In this document: in pieces, positions 1 to 9,757 of the stretch | Layout of the letters: the number at the start of each line of letters is the position of its first letter | Numbering within the stretch: the first letter of the stretch is position 1 | Assembly (NCBI GenBank): GCA_026168455.1 | Contig: CM047427.1 | Coordinates: 38,692,905 to 38,756,904 of the forward strand | Source of the DNA: Theocolax elegans | Taxonomy: Eukaryota; Arthropoda; Insecta; Hymenoptera; Cerocephalidae | Reading direction: 5' to 3' | Length of the DNA: 64,000 bases | Program-made: the position numbers and the translations under genes | The notes under the pieces: generated by a model | What the model was told of the DNA's origin: nothing | The model's database searches: none | Seen by the model: only the letters and a program-made list of their open reading frames with translations

Positions 1-59
1 TCAGATTAGTATCATTCTTTTAATGGTTCAATTCTTCTAATGGTCGTAAAATTAAAGAT

Positions 60-180
60 CAATCATTATAAATATTGAAATATAATTGTTTCATAATTGT
101 ATAATATTTTTATTTTTAACAGCTTGCAGGAGATTACATAGATACTGAAACAAGTGAAGCTACTTTTCTACCACTCCAAG
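60..180 (+). repeat. Fragment of the inverted-repeat family seen at 15.9-17.5 kb
   Basis: This stretch matches the inner part of the two arms of the large inverted repeat (about 16460-16560 on the minus strand and 16845-16948 on the plus strand). Shared blocks include an ATTGTATAATA run, a TTTTTA(A/G)CAG splice-acceptor-like block, and the words GATACTGAAACAAGTG and CTTTTCTACCACTCCAAG. Homology stops at about 180, where R1-clade sequence begins. The AG before 139 and the GT at about 181 make it look like a small exon, but three copies in the window argue for a repeat. Confidence 0.6.
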
Positions 181-182
181 GT

Positions 183-1990
183 ATTGGGGATTATCCCCGT
201 AAAGCTCTAGCCACTCCTGCGGCTTTCGCCCCGCACTCTGTAGGGGTTCCATGAATGTTAGCCGCGCATCCAAGATGACTCCGTGTCCGCCGATCTTATA
301 CGCTTATCATTTACAGTCCTTTGCTTCTTTCTGGAGATAAGTACCGCCTCGGTCTTTTCGGCCGCTAGACAAATCCCCATATACCGCTATACTCAACCAT
401 GCAGCCACTACCGCGATAGAGACATCTTCGAGATATCCTATCTCATCGATGCTCCTTGCAACGACGACCAAAGCCAAATAGTCCGCAAAAGCCACCAGCC
501 ACACTCCCTCTGGAAGCTGCTGCCTTAGCAGTCCGTCGTAAATGACGTCCCATAGAAGAGGTTCCAAGACCAAACCCTGTGGCACGGCTCCGGTGATGTT
601 ATAGGAATGCGCCATCCTCGGTGTCATAAAGGAGGATCCATCCTGTGAGGTAGCTCGAGATGACTTTGCCTAGGTAGAGCGGCACCTTTAATTGTTCCAA
701 GGACAATATAATGTTGTCCTATCAAGCCGAGTTGAAGGCAGCGCGGATATCCAGTGCGATGATAGCACACATGCGCCTAGAATTCCTAGTACCACCGATG
801 GCATTGGTGGCCAGCTTAACAACTCGACTTATCGCGTCAATAGTTGAGCGCCCTTTCCAAAAACCCAACTGATTGTTGAGACAGATCGCCTGCCTGTGCA
901 ATGGCTGCCTTTAGCCTGGCATAAATGACCCGCTCGAAAAGCTTCCCAGCTATATCCAACAAACAGAGTGGACGGTACGAGGAAGAGTTCTCCGGTGGTC
1001 GGCTCCTCTTTGGGAGAAGCACCAGCCTCTGTACCTTCTACTTTGCTGGGAAAGCATCCTAAATGAAAACATGCACTAAATGTGTCCGCAAAAATTTGTG
1101 GCACATTCAGCGCAGCGGTCTCAATGGCCAGACCAGGTATTCCATCTAGCCCTGGAGCTTTACGGATGGATATTCTCCTTGCAGCTATTTTCAGCTGGGT
1201 TATGCTAATATCTGGCGGCGCGACTGCACTGTCGGTCTCCATTAGGCCTGTCTCGGCTGCCCGTTCCTTATGTTGTGGGAATAGGTGGCGCACCACTCTG
1301 TCAAGAAAATGCGGACACGATGACATTGAGGCGCCCCTGGGTTTGATCTTATTCATCACCATTTTGTAGGGCTTACCTCTGGGATCGCAGTCCACTTCCT
1401 CGCAAAATTCGCGACAGCACTTGCGATTAGCCGCTTTAATGGCAGCCTTGAGCTCTTTCCGTTTTTTCTCGTAGGTCGCGGTTAGTTTTTGGTACCGCGG
1501 CTGGCTCTGAGCTCGCTGGTACAGTCGCCGAGTCCGCAGACTCTCACGGCGTTTTTTTTCGAAATTCTCATTCCACCAGTAAATAGGTGGACGGCCACGG
1601 GGGATGGATTTCCCGGCCATAGAGATATCGCAAGCCGCTGTTATGGCACACGTGAGTTCCTTGGCTCCTTCTTCCAGTGTTCCTTCGACAGCGACTTCTG
1701 CTATGGAGCAGAGGAACATTTCTCGGTCGAAGATAGACGGTACCCATTTCTTGTATTGGAAGCATTTGTTCGGACCTGCTGTCCTGTTAATCGTCGATTG
1801 GAGCTGGTACCAGTAAGCCTTTGCGAAGTGACCAACCTCGTGACATCGTAACAACGCGAGATCGGCTCGCGGAGCCGAACCCTGCAGTTGACCCAGCCTA
1901 TCCGAAGCTTTCCATTCTATAGCAGTTTTTTTGCTGCTGATGCGGAAAGAATGATACTGATCATCTGAGTGCCTCCATATTACCTTCAAA
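183..1990 (-). pseudogene. ORF2 of R1 copy A1: knuckle-linker fusion plus reverse transcriptase
   Basis: The frame 829-1989 begins in ORF1 knuckle sequence (LLRCHEVGHFAKA) and passes without a stop into YQLQSTINRTAGPNKC, the ORF2 linker after the endonuclease, so the whole endonuclease is deleted. It continues through the linker (IYWWNENF, a Lys/Arg-rich helix, RKAPGLDGIPGLA) into the RT fingers. The rest of the RT is in other frames: SSYRPLCLLDIAGKLFERV at 837-1022 and the palm at 307-627. In the palm the catalytic box reads FADY where the sister copy has FADD, so the second active-site Asp is lost. The RT tail (ILDARLTF) runs to about 190. The sister copy A2 shows the missing part. Confidence 0.75.
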
Positions 1991-2134
1991 GCTTTATATT
2001 TTCAGAAGGTACTATATTTGACCCGATCACCGCTAAAATTGCCTCCGCCACTTCTTCCACCTTCGTGCCCTCGTCCATGTCCTTTATAGTAATGGACTCG
2101 TTGTAGGTCATCATCTGGACCTCTGCTAACCCAC

Positions 2135-3155
2135 TTAGTGTGGACGAGACCGCTGCCTCAAGACTGGAGTTCCTACGCCAGGTCTTCCAAGCCCAATGAT
2201 GGGATCTTCTCCTCTGGTACGCCAGATATGAGAGACTCTTTCTCCCAGCGGCTTGAGGTTTGGTGCGGCCCGTATTTGCCAAAAGATGTCGGCATAGGCT
2301 CGCCCCCCTGACATTTTAATCTTAATGGCGTCGGGACGAGCTGCTTTCACGACCGCTTTAGGTATTTTGTACACGATAAGCGGTCCTCCGAAATTCTTGA
2401 CTTGCTTCAGCTGCGTCTTCTGCTGAGCCTCTTTCTTTTTGCCCTTGCACATTACAGTAGCCCAGTCAGGGACCTTTGAGTGGTTCCCACCGGTCTTAGG
2501 AACGGATGACGAAGCATCTACTGGCCCATTTTTGTTAAAGGACTGCTTCGACCCCTTCTTCCTTTTCTCCGGGGGATGCTGAGGTGGTGAGGGCCTTTCC
2601 CTCTCCACCGGCCTCCTTTGACGCTCTCCAGCGCGGAAGATGGGCGACGATTGACACATTCCATCCTTACGCGCATCTGCCATTTTAATTTTGGGCGCTT
2701 TAGAGCACACAGCACTGCTCACCCGCACGTATTCATTAAGAGCCCTGCTTGTTGTTCTCGCCATACTCTTCAGCTCTTTGTGAATGTTGTTCTTATTTAA
2801 AACAAACTTCACCAAGGTGTCTGTTTCCTCACGAAGACGGAGGAAAGCTCTGTCAGCGTCACTCGACATCCCAGTTGAGGGCAGGTCACACGTAGCATTT
2901 GATGCTACAGAGGCCGATTGACAACCTCTGCAGCACTTACGATTTTAACGGTGTGAGTTTTGTCCCCCCAAAATCCGTGGGACCAACACTGACCACCAGA
3001 GCTTTCACCCGATCGGAATCAGTGGCGGGATTTGACAAGACTTCCGTGCCCGCTAGTGTTGTTTTAACCTCACTATCCATAATTTGTTTAATTTCGGGGT
3101 GCCTTCCCCTATCTGGGTTTGGTTCGCCCCGAATATTTGATTTTTTCGGTACCAT
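2135..3155 (-). pseudogene. ORF1 (gag-like RNA-binding protein) of R1 copy A1, broken
   Basis: ORF1 of R1-type elements encodes a nucleic-acid-binding protein that coats the element RNA. Two open pieces remain. The N-terminal piece (2937-3155) starts MVPKKSNIRGEP close to the 5' end. The second (2135-2869) has a helical, charged segment (DRAFLRLREETDTL), then a Lys/Pro-rich basic segment, and ends at the region before the zinc knuckles. They are separated by a frameshift with stops at about 2870-2936. The knuckle itself (CHEVGHFAKA) is now in the frame of the 829-1989 reading frame. Not functional as it stands. Confidence 0.65.
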
Positions 3156-3216
3156 CCATTCCCCTATCCACCACCTGGTGAGGTGCCACCATGCGGGACC
3201 AGCAAACCCGGTACGG

Positions 3217-3445
3217 GTGTGTGTGGGAGTGTGTAAATGTGTATGCGAGTGTGTGAATGTGTATGCTAGTGGGGGTAAATGTGTCTGCGTGTGTATGAAT
3301 GTGTGTGTGTATGTGTGTGTGTGTGTGTGTGTGCGTGTGTGTGTGTGTGTGTGCGTGTGTGTGCGTGCGTGTGTGTGTGTGTGTGATTGTGAATGTGTAA
3401 TTGTGTGTGGGTGTGGGTGTGCGAATGTATGTAAGTGTACGTTTA
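3217..3445 (+). repeat. (GT)n microsatellite with interruptions, at the 5' end of R1 copy A1
   Basis: About 230 bp of GT-rich DNA with GTGTGTATG, GTGCGT and TGAATGT variants; the purest stretch is 3300-3384. It touches the 5' end of copy A1 at about 3217. Long open frames here, on both strands, are low-complexity shadows. Confidence 0.95.
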
Positions 3446-3481
3446 AGAGTATGTCTGAGAGTGTATGAATATACGCACAAT

Positions 3482-3501
3482 TTAACCCGTTAAGTCCCAG
3501 C
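3482..3501 (+). other. piggyBac-type left terminus (TTAA target + CCC)
   Basis: TTAA at 3482-3485 is followed directly by CCCGTTAAGTCCCAG. This is the only end of the element I can find; no matching CTGGGACTTAACGGG-TTAA lies near 7.2 kb. Confidence 0.7.
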
Positions 3502-3920
3502 GCGAAGAAATTTTACTCTTACGTTTGAGCTTGAATAGTTTGATAAAAACTACAATAAATTAATTCGGAAATAGTCATTCCTACTATTATCGGGTATGCT
3601 CTACATAATGCAATGGTTTAAAATAATGAAAAATTTATTTTCAATTAGTAATTAACAAATTAAAATAAAAAAAGCGTTTTTTTAAGAATTTTTTTTTTTT
3701 CAATCGAAAATTACAGGGAGAACCAATTTTAATTTTATTGTCGCAAATAAGCACAAAAGTGCACAAACTATCGTATCTTTTCAAATCCATCGAGTTTTTT
3801 GATCTATGATTTTTTTTCGCAAAATGGCGGCCGAAATACCGAAACTAAAATTTTGAATTTTCATTATACCGATGTTTTTGGTATTTTTTTCACTTAAATC
3901 ATATAAATTTTAAATTATTT

Positions 3921-4049
3921 TTGTAAAATTGCATTTAAATAGTTTATTTTTATATAAAATAGCAATAATTAGTATGAAATATATAAACTAATAAGTTTAA
4001 GGTTATAAAAAATCGTTTTATTGCTATTTTTCGTCATTTTTACACCAAA
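3921..4049 (+). repeat. Subterminal inverted repeat, left arm (piggyBac-like element)
   Basis: About 129 bp that is the near-exact reverse complement of 7074-7203, including GTCATTTTTACACCAAA at the inner edge and TTGTAAAATTGCATTTAAA at the outer edge. Confidence 0.85.
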
Positions 4050-4353
4050 TTCTTATCATTTTCATCTCTTAGCCGTCATTTTTATTAGAGAACAACGTTA
4101 CCCGGCACTTACCACGTGGAGGTAGATGAATTCAAGTGCTTTTTTATTGTTTTTTTTTTGTTTATTTAAAAAAAATTTTTTTGTTTATTTGGTTTTTTTT
4201 TTATTTTTTTTTTTAAGATTTTTTTTCTGGTTTACTATTGTAAAAACTTTCTTTTACAGTTTATATTTTTGGGTGATCATTTTCTTGTATGCAAATCTTA
4301 CAAATATAGTTGTCGCAAGTTTTACAAAAGATGTATGTTCTAATCGGACAGAA

Positions 4354-5898
4354 TTAACACTTTTTCATTTTTTCATGTCTAAGGACCTCATAATGTTTCC
4401 TTTCAGATGATTTTTCTTTTCCAAGATAATGCTTTGAAATAGCCATCATGAAGTCTAATGCACTTGATGTTTTTTCGCCTTTGTGGACATAATTTGAAAT
4501 CACTACAGCATTTGCAATAGCCGATTGAATTAGCCTAATGAAAACGATCCATGTCCATTTCTTTGATCGTATAAATGTCATAACATAATTACAACGGCCA
4601 TCGTGCACATCCACTCCACCCATAAACTTATTGTACAATTGAAAAGCATTTGGGAAACTTACATCTACTTTTTCTTTTTTCTCTTTGCTTCTTCTTTTAG
4701 CAACAAACAAGGGTGATACTCCAGCGGCAGTAGAAACCATCCATACTTCTGTTGAATCAACAAGAGTAATATAATTTATTCCACTGCCTTTTTCATGTTT
4801 TACAGCGAACGTACCCCTAGAAGATTTCTTTGGGATAACATTTTTTTCCTTTACTCTATTGTCTCTAATAGTACCAGTAGAACGCAACCTTAATTTTTTA
4901 AATGTAAAACAAGATCGAAGCTTGTAAAAAGACTATGCATATAAAAATGATACAAAGGTATTTTTTTAACACCAACGTTAAAAAAAATTGTCTAATAAAC
5001 TTAGAACTACACGAGATCCCAATGAGCATTTGGATAGTTTGTTCACTCCCACATCCGAATTTTTTCCGCAGTACAAGTCAAAATCTAGCAAATATCCGTT
5101 AGGAGTACAGAGACCCCAAAATTTGAGACCAAATCTAATGGGTTTTCTCTTTATAAACTGTTTCAAGGCAGACCTGCCAAAAAAGTTGGCCATCATTTCA
5201 TCTACTGACATGGCTCCTTGAAAATACCCAAATTGCTGTATGTTCCTTCGAAACAAATTTATCAGTTTGCGTACACGCCAAGCTCTGTCATTGACATTCT
5301 CATCTTCTAGCTTAGAATATTTGAGATTAGACTTTATGTTTTGAAACTTATTTCGAGTCATAGCTTCTTTGATTGGTGCAAAGGATAAGTAAGCATCAGT
5401 TGACCAATAATGTTTATATGATTTTCTAGAATTGAACGCAGACGCAATAAGAATTCCTATAAAAATATTCAAATCTTCTAGAGTTGTATCACAATTATTT
5501 TGTTTTGTAGACTCGATTATATCATTTTTTATAGCATCACAAAAAAGAGTCTCAAATAACTCAACACAGTTCATATTCTGTAATTTCTTTTTTACATTTT
5601 TTTTCATAAGACACGAATTTTCAACATTATGTGAGTAATATTGTTCTCCTTCTATCCATTCAAAAACATATTTCTCTTCTAGGAGAGATTGCTTCTCTCT
5701 ATACTTCTTTGAAGCTTGAACATAAGTTATTTTTGGAGTAATTTCTTATTAAAATTCTGATTCAGAGTCGTCAGAGTCATCAGCACCAGAATCATTAGGG
5801 TCAGGTAAAAGTAAAGATTCTTCATCTTCATCACCTGAACATAAGTGTTCGCAATTTGACTCTGAATCAGAAAATAATCTTCTACGTTTTGATGCCAT
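4354..5898 (-). pseudogene. piggyBac-like transposase (DDE_Tnp_1_7 type), broken
   Basis: Transposase that would cut at TTAA and paste the element. The N-terminus starts at the ATG at 5896-5898 (MASKRRRLFSDSES) with the acidic Ser/Asp/Glu-rich tract usual for this family. Two tandem stops (TAA TAA at 5746-5751) interrupt it. The core frame 4978-5607 has MTRNKF, then SVDEMMANFFGRSALKQF (first likely catalytic Asp in SVDE), then LLDN (second Asp). It ends at a run of eight T where a frameshift is likely. The C-terminal frame 4354-4887 has NKFMGGVDVHD (third likely Asp) and no clear Cys-rich tail. The three candidate active-site Asp residues survive but the gene cannot give one protein. Confidence 0.8.
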
Positions 5899-7073
5899 TA
5901 ATTAAAGTATTATTAAAATTATAATTACGAATGTTATTGTCTGTCAAGATTGTGTCAATAAAATCATCTCTCGGTAGATTCAACTGTTGAATCTTCCAAA
6001 ACTAAGGAACTAATGATAAATTTTGAGTATAACCAGTATAATCTACATTGTGCTTGAATCATCATTCTCCATAATTTTTTTTTTATAATCATCGAATATC
6101 AGCAATAGAAATATTAAAAATAAGAAATAAATAAAACACCACAATTATGTTATATCATAATTTATAAGTTTCATAAAATGTACATATTATTTACCGGTCA
6201 AATCTATCTGAAACAAATATTCAATGCAGTTTTAAATTATTAAACATATAATTTGATAATTTTATGAATGAATAATTCTAGTATTAAATTATTGACGTAT
6301 TGTTATAATTCCTAAATAATTTATAATTATATAGTTTTAGCCATTGTGATGTTTCTAATTTATTATATGATAAATGAATTGTCAAAAATGAATGATCTCC
6401 ACAAGCCAAAGACTATTCCTCACAACTCATTAAGGCGGACTGTATTAATACCAGCCACTTTAGAAACCTCACAGGATGAGTGTTTGAAAAAAGACCAAGA
6501 CAAGCTAAGTAAAAAAATATATAATTTAACTGATTGTAGTATAAAATTAAAAAAAAACTAAAAAAAACACGGGAAAAAAAGCAAGATAGGAAAAGAAAAT
6601 TTATTGTATTTCGCTCTGAGTATGCCTGGTGGGCTCTTGAGTAGAATCCAGGCATCTCGTCTCTAGATACAGATGAATGATATAAAATAGAAATTTTGAA
6701 AACCAGCTCTATCCCGACTAGGAAGGCATGGGGTATATATGCCCTACCGATAGCAAACTTTAGTAAGTGCCACATATTAACAGGTGGCCCCCTAACGCAT
6801 TTACATAGAACTAATGTTTTAAACGTCAGAATATTGCCATATAAAACATTTTGTGATCCAATGCCATATAATTTTAAAATTTGAATTTTTTCAACTATTG
6901 AAAACACCCCAATTATGCTTGATTTTCAAAGTTACACATAATAACAGTAAAAACACGTAAAAGTGTAATGAGTTAGCATTATCATTTAATTTTATGTAGT
7001 ATATAATTTTAATCGGTAAGTAGTTCACTCAATCATTAGGAAATATAACGATATTTTACTAATGCGTTTGGAT
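5899..7073. other. Non-coding interior of the piggyBac-like element
   Basis: AT-rich DNA between the transposase start and the right inverted-repeat arm. The open frames at 6346-6561 (+) and 6413-6907 (-) overlap each other and resemble nothing I know. I see no gene here. Confidence 0.5.
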
Positions 7074-7203
7074 TTTGGTGTAAAAATGACGAAAAATAGC
7101 AATAAAATGATTTTTTATAACCTTAAACTTATTAGTTTATACATTTCATACTAATTATTGCTATTTTATATAAAAATAAACTATTTAAATGCAATTTTAC
7201 AAA
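7074..7203 (+). repeat. Subterminal inverted repeat, right arm (piggyBac-like element)
   Basis: Reverse complement of 3921-4049. The match ends abruptly at GCAATTTTACAA (7191-7202), marking the break where the right end of the transposon was lost. Confidence 0.85.
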
Positions 7204-7630
7204 AAAATTCTCCCCGTGTTCTAATCTCATTGTATTTACCGTATCTTTATTGAATATTTATTTGTTTTTACAATTGTTTCGACTGACTTGATCGAATATT
7301 GACTATTAAAAATTAGTATTATACGACAAATAAAGCAGAAAGATCAACTATGATTATTGTAACTCATCTCATTGCACACGTGAACGTGCCCGAAATAAAG
7401 CTTTAGAACTATCTTAGTTTTAAAACTTTAATGCAGATTGCGACGCTACTTTTCGTCGGAAAGAATTTAATTAGATTAAATTAAAGACCGACGGAGGTTC
7501 CGTCGTAGCGACGTTAAAAATGGTTATGATATCGCCGATTTATATTTAATTGGGCGCCTGGCGATATTTAAAATAAAAAAATAATTACGTTACAACACTA
7601 CTCGGCAACCCGGCAAATCTTCACTTCGAC
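7204..7630. other. Unassigned sequence after the transposon break
   Basis: No coding frame or recognised repeat. Contains short dyads such as CGACGGAGGTTCCGTCG near 7490. Base composition becomes more GC-rich towards the right. Confidence 0.4.
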
Positions 7631-7964
7631 TCCTCGTCACAGAGGGAATCCCGACGGCTGACCATCTCGGAACCGGCGGTTTTTAGTGTAAAGGAAAATT
7701 TACTGAAATAACACTCACGAATTCAATAATAATCACAACTAACATTTATTCAAAAATTCAAAAGAAATTATAATTTCCGGCACCGACACAATAGTGAACG
7801 CGATTCGCGACCGGCTCACACACGTGCTCACACTCTCTCACTTTAATCCGTCCGGCGGTATATAAAAATATAAAAGATAAATATTAATAATTCGGCCGCC
7901 CGTCGGGCTAACCGTAATTTTACTCGCCTAATTAACTTCTCAGCTCCAATTCAACTTCCTTGGA

Positions 7965-8012
7965 CCCTACTCTACTCGACTACTACTCTACTCTACTCTA
8001 CTCTACTCAACA
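7965..8012 (+). repeat. CTACT minisatellite
   Basis: About ten imperfect CTACT/CTACTA units in a row (for example TACTCTACTCTACTCTACTC). Confidence 0.85.
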
Positions 8013-8700
8013 AAAAATGGCTACTCTGCCTCAAAATACTACACACAAACTAAATCGACTGCCTCGTCGGACGATCAGGTAGCGAATCGTCGAGACCGGC
8101 TTCTTCATCCGGCTCGCGGCGTGGCTTGATCCTCCCAAATTGAGGACTTTCTTCCCCACCCTATCGCTATCCTTCTCTAACTCACTCTACTCCTTATCTA
8201 CCGGCGTTGATTAGGGTGGTTGATTGCGCGATCGATACGTGTAGTCAGCCTTGATCTTATTTCCGTCAAGGCCGATTATCCAATAATAGTGGTTTACGTC
8301 ACCACCAACCTGTTAATTATTGGGTCGATCTCGTAACCAATCATCCCCGACACTCGGAAGACGCGCAATACAAATAAATAATTACCATATCGGTAACCCA
8401 GTCGGTGCTGCCGCCCTGTGCCTACCGGCTATATAATTATAACTAACTATCCCGACACACTCATACAACAATTAATATTTAATTTCCGCACTATTTACAA
8501 CTATATACAAATTTAAAACTATTAAAAATCGCCCCAAATTCTACCGACGGATCTATGTATTTTATTTAATTAACTACTACGCAACGTGATTAAAATAATT
8601 AATTAATCTAATATACGTGTGCGCGCTATATACTATAGTATATACGCATACATAGGTGTGCGCGCACCGTATATATCTATATATATGTATTCTATTGTGC

Positions 8701-8739
8701 CGCGGTATACCTTCGCACGCTTACATTAGGTATACCGCG
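8701..8739. repeat. Perfect 12-bp inverted repeat
   Basis: CGCGGTATACCT at 8701-8712 and its exact reverse complement AGGTATACCGCG at 8728-8739, with a 15-nt spacer. It sits just after alternating TATA/CGCG runs (8600-8700). Confidence 0.85.
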
Positions 8740-9093
8740 ACTCCTACTCTACTCGCGCGCTCCCCTCGCTCCGCGCGCTCCCACCCATAATCCCACTCAC
8801 GGTCGCTCACTCGAGCTCTTCGCGCGCGCAACACTCTCGCTGCTCGAGTGATTCCCCCCCTTCCCGCGCACCTCGCCTAGTGCCGCACGATCGTCGCCGT
8901 CGGTGCCGCGTTCCCCGGCATACGGGTGTAAGGTGGGGGGAGCACCCTGGCTCTCCCGACTAGTCGTACGGAGTTCGGGCGTGCGCGCACCCATGCGCCA
9001 TCGCAGCCGTCGTCGTCTGCTGAGCACGTGTGACGGTTGAGGTTAGGACGTCGCCTAACCTCCCGTCTTGTTGACATCAGCAGCGGATACGCC

Positions 9094-9139
9094 AGGTATC
9101 GTGAGACGGCCTGGGCTCGGTCCTTGGCTCACGATACCT
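9094..9139. repeat. Perfect 12-bp inverted repeat
   Basis: AGGTATCGTGAG (9094-9105) pairs exactly with CTCACGATACCT (9128-9139); the spacer is 22 nt and GC-rich. Confidence 0.85.
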
Positions 9140-9340
9140 CTCGGCCGTGGTCTGGGTCGTGGTCCGCGTACTACCGTCGGGTATCGGTCGCGTCTTTTCT
9201 CCGCTCCGTCGCTACAACATACCCATACCGTGGGTATCAATATTCGCTTATTTAAAGTGCATCGGTGCACTTCGGTCCGCCAGCGAGGGATTAGCTACCT
9301 GCGACGCGATCGCGAACTATTATAAAGTAAAAATTATGCA

Positions 9341-9372
9341 TGCACATGACTTGTAAATACAAGCCATGTGCA
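9341..9372. repeat. 15-bp hairpin with a 2-nt loop
   Basis: TGCACATGACTTGTA (9341-9355) and TACAAGCCATGTGCA (9358-9372) pair at 14 of 15 positions around an AA loop. Confidence 0.85.
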
Positions 9373-9757
9373 TGTACTTGTGCGTTGTACATTTTACAAT
9401 GTCACAAGATACATTTTTTAAAGACAGTCGCGAAGTACGACAGTAGCGGAAAGCACGTGGCAGTAGCACTATGTGCAGTTTACAATAAGTATACCGAAGA
9501 AAAGCTATAGTGTAGTGAAGTCAGTTTCGAGGATATGTTAGTTTACCAGAAAGACTTTGTCCTTCACTAAACTTTATCAGTATTCAGTTTATAGTACACG
9601 TTAATCTCAGACTGATAGTTCAAACGGTCATATCGCTAGATATCGCAGTTGTAGGTATATTGATATATTGTTAGATATTTTAGCATGCTGTAATTTAAAT
9701 AGTTTGATGGATATTCGTATTAGAAAATAATATTTTTTTAAATGTCGAATCGAATTA
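9373..9757. other. Region downstream of the Helitron gene
   Basis: Non-coding, AT-rich. It should hold the Helitron 3' end (hairpin then CTAG before a host T, on the minus strand). The only CTAG I find, near 9637, lacks the expected flanking base and hairpin, so the end is not assigned. Confidence 0.4.

Larger units (their letters stand above)
181..3217 (-). mobile_element. R1-clade non-LTR retrotransposon, copy A1 (endonuclease deleted, 3' end missing)
   Basis: On the minus strand, in order from about 3217 down to 181, lie a short 5' leader, ORF1 (gag-like) pieces, a CCHC knuckle fused directly to the ORF2 linker, and most of the reverse transcriptase. The RT ends at the LDARLTF region near 190. 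The endonuclease present in the sister copy at 62.5-63.1 kb is missing. The 5' end abuts a (CA)n tract, read on the minus strand. The thumb/C-terminal domain and 3' UTR are absent, which is unusual because non-LTR copies normally lose their 5' end. R1-clade assignment rests on RT wording shared with copy A2, including the NAFNSARW block there. Confidence 0.85.
3482..7203 (-). mobile_element. piggyBac-like DNA transposon, right end lost
   Basis: The left boundary is TTAA (3482-3485) followed by CCCGTTAAGTCCCAGCG, typical of piggyBac-type ends (TTAA target, terminal CCC). A long subterminal inverted repeat links 3921-4049 with 7074-7203. A broken transposase lies between on the minus strand. 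Beyond 7203 the right arm diverges at once, so about 440 bp corresponding to 3482-3920, including the right terminal repeat and second TTAA, is missing. The element cannot move by itself with one end. Confidence 0.8.
7631..9400. other. GC-rich non-coding block, possibly LTR-derived
   Basis: GC-richer than its surroundings, with hairpins and a CTACT-rich tandem stretch. Its start (GTCACAGAGGGAATCCCG) and the following CGG-rich then AT-rich layout are loosely like the solo LTR at 21673 (GTAACGGAGTGAATC), which suggests a related LTR. I could not find matching ends or a target duplication. Overlapping short frames near 8.8-9.4 kb are not convincing genes. Confidence 0.25.

Noticed and set aside
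139..180. A WAPL or other host exon at the left edge
   Set aside because: The same word occurs in both arms of the inverted repeat at 16.5 and 16.9 kb, so it is more likely repeat sequence; it also does not match WAPL as I know it.
2899..3480. Cys/Val-rich and Thr/His-rich frames over the GT tract
   Set aside because: Translation of a microsatellite on both strands.
4126..4410. Phe-rich frame on the plus strand
   Set aside because: Produced by T homopolymers in the non-coding end of the piggyBac-like element.
8797..9356. Arg-rich frames on both strands at 8.8-9.4 kb
   Set aside because: Overlapping frames in GC-rich DNA with no domain, no conservation signal and mutual overlap.
9630..9645. 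Helitron 3' CTAG end
   Set aside because: The neighbouring base is wrong for CTAG|T on the minus strand and no subterminal hairpin is present.
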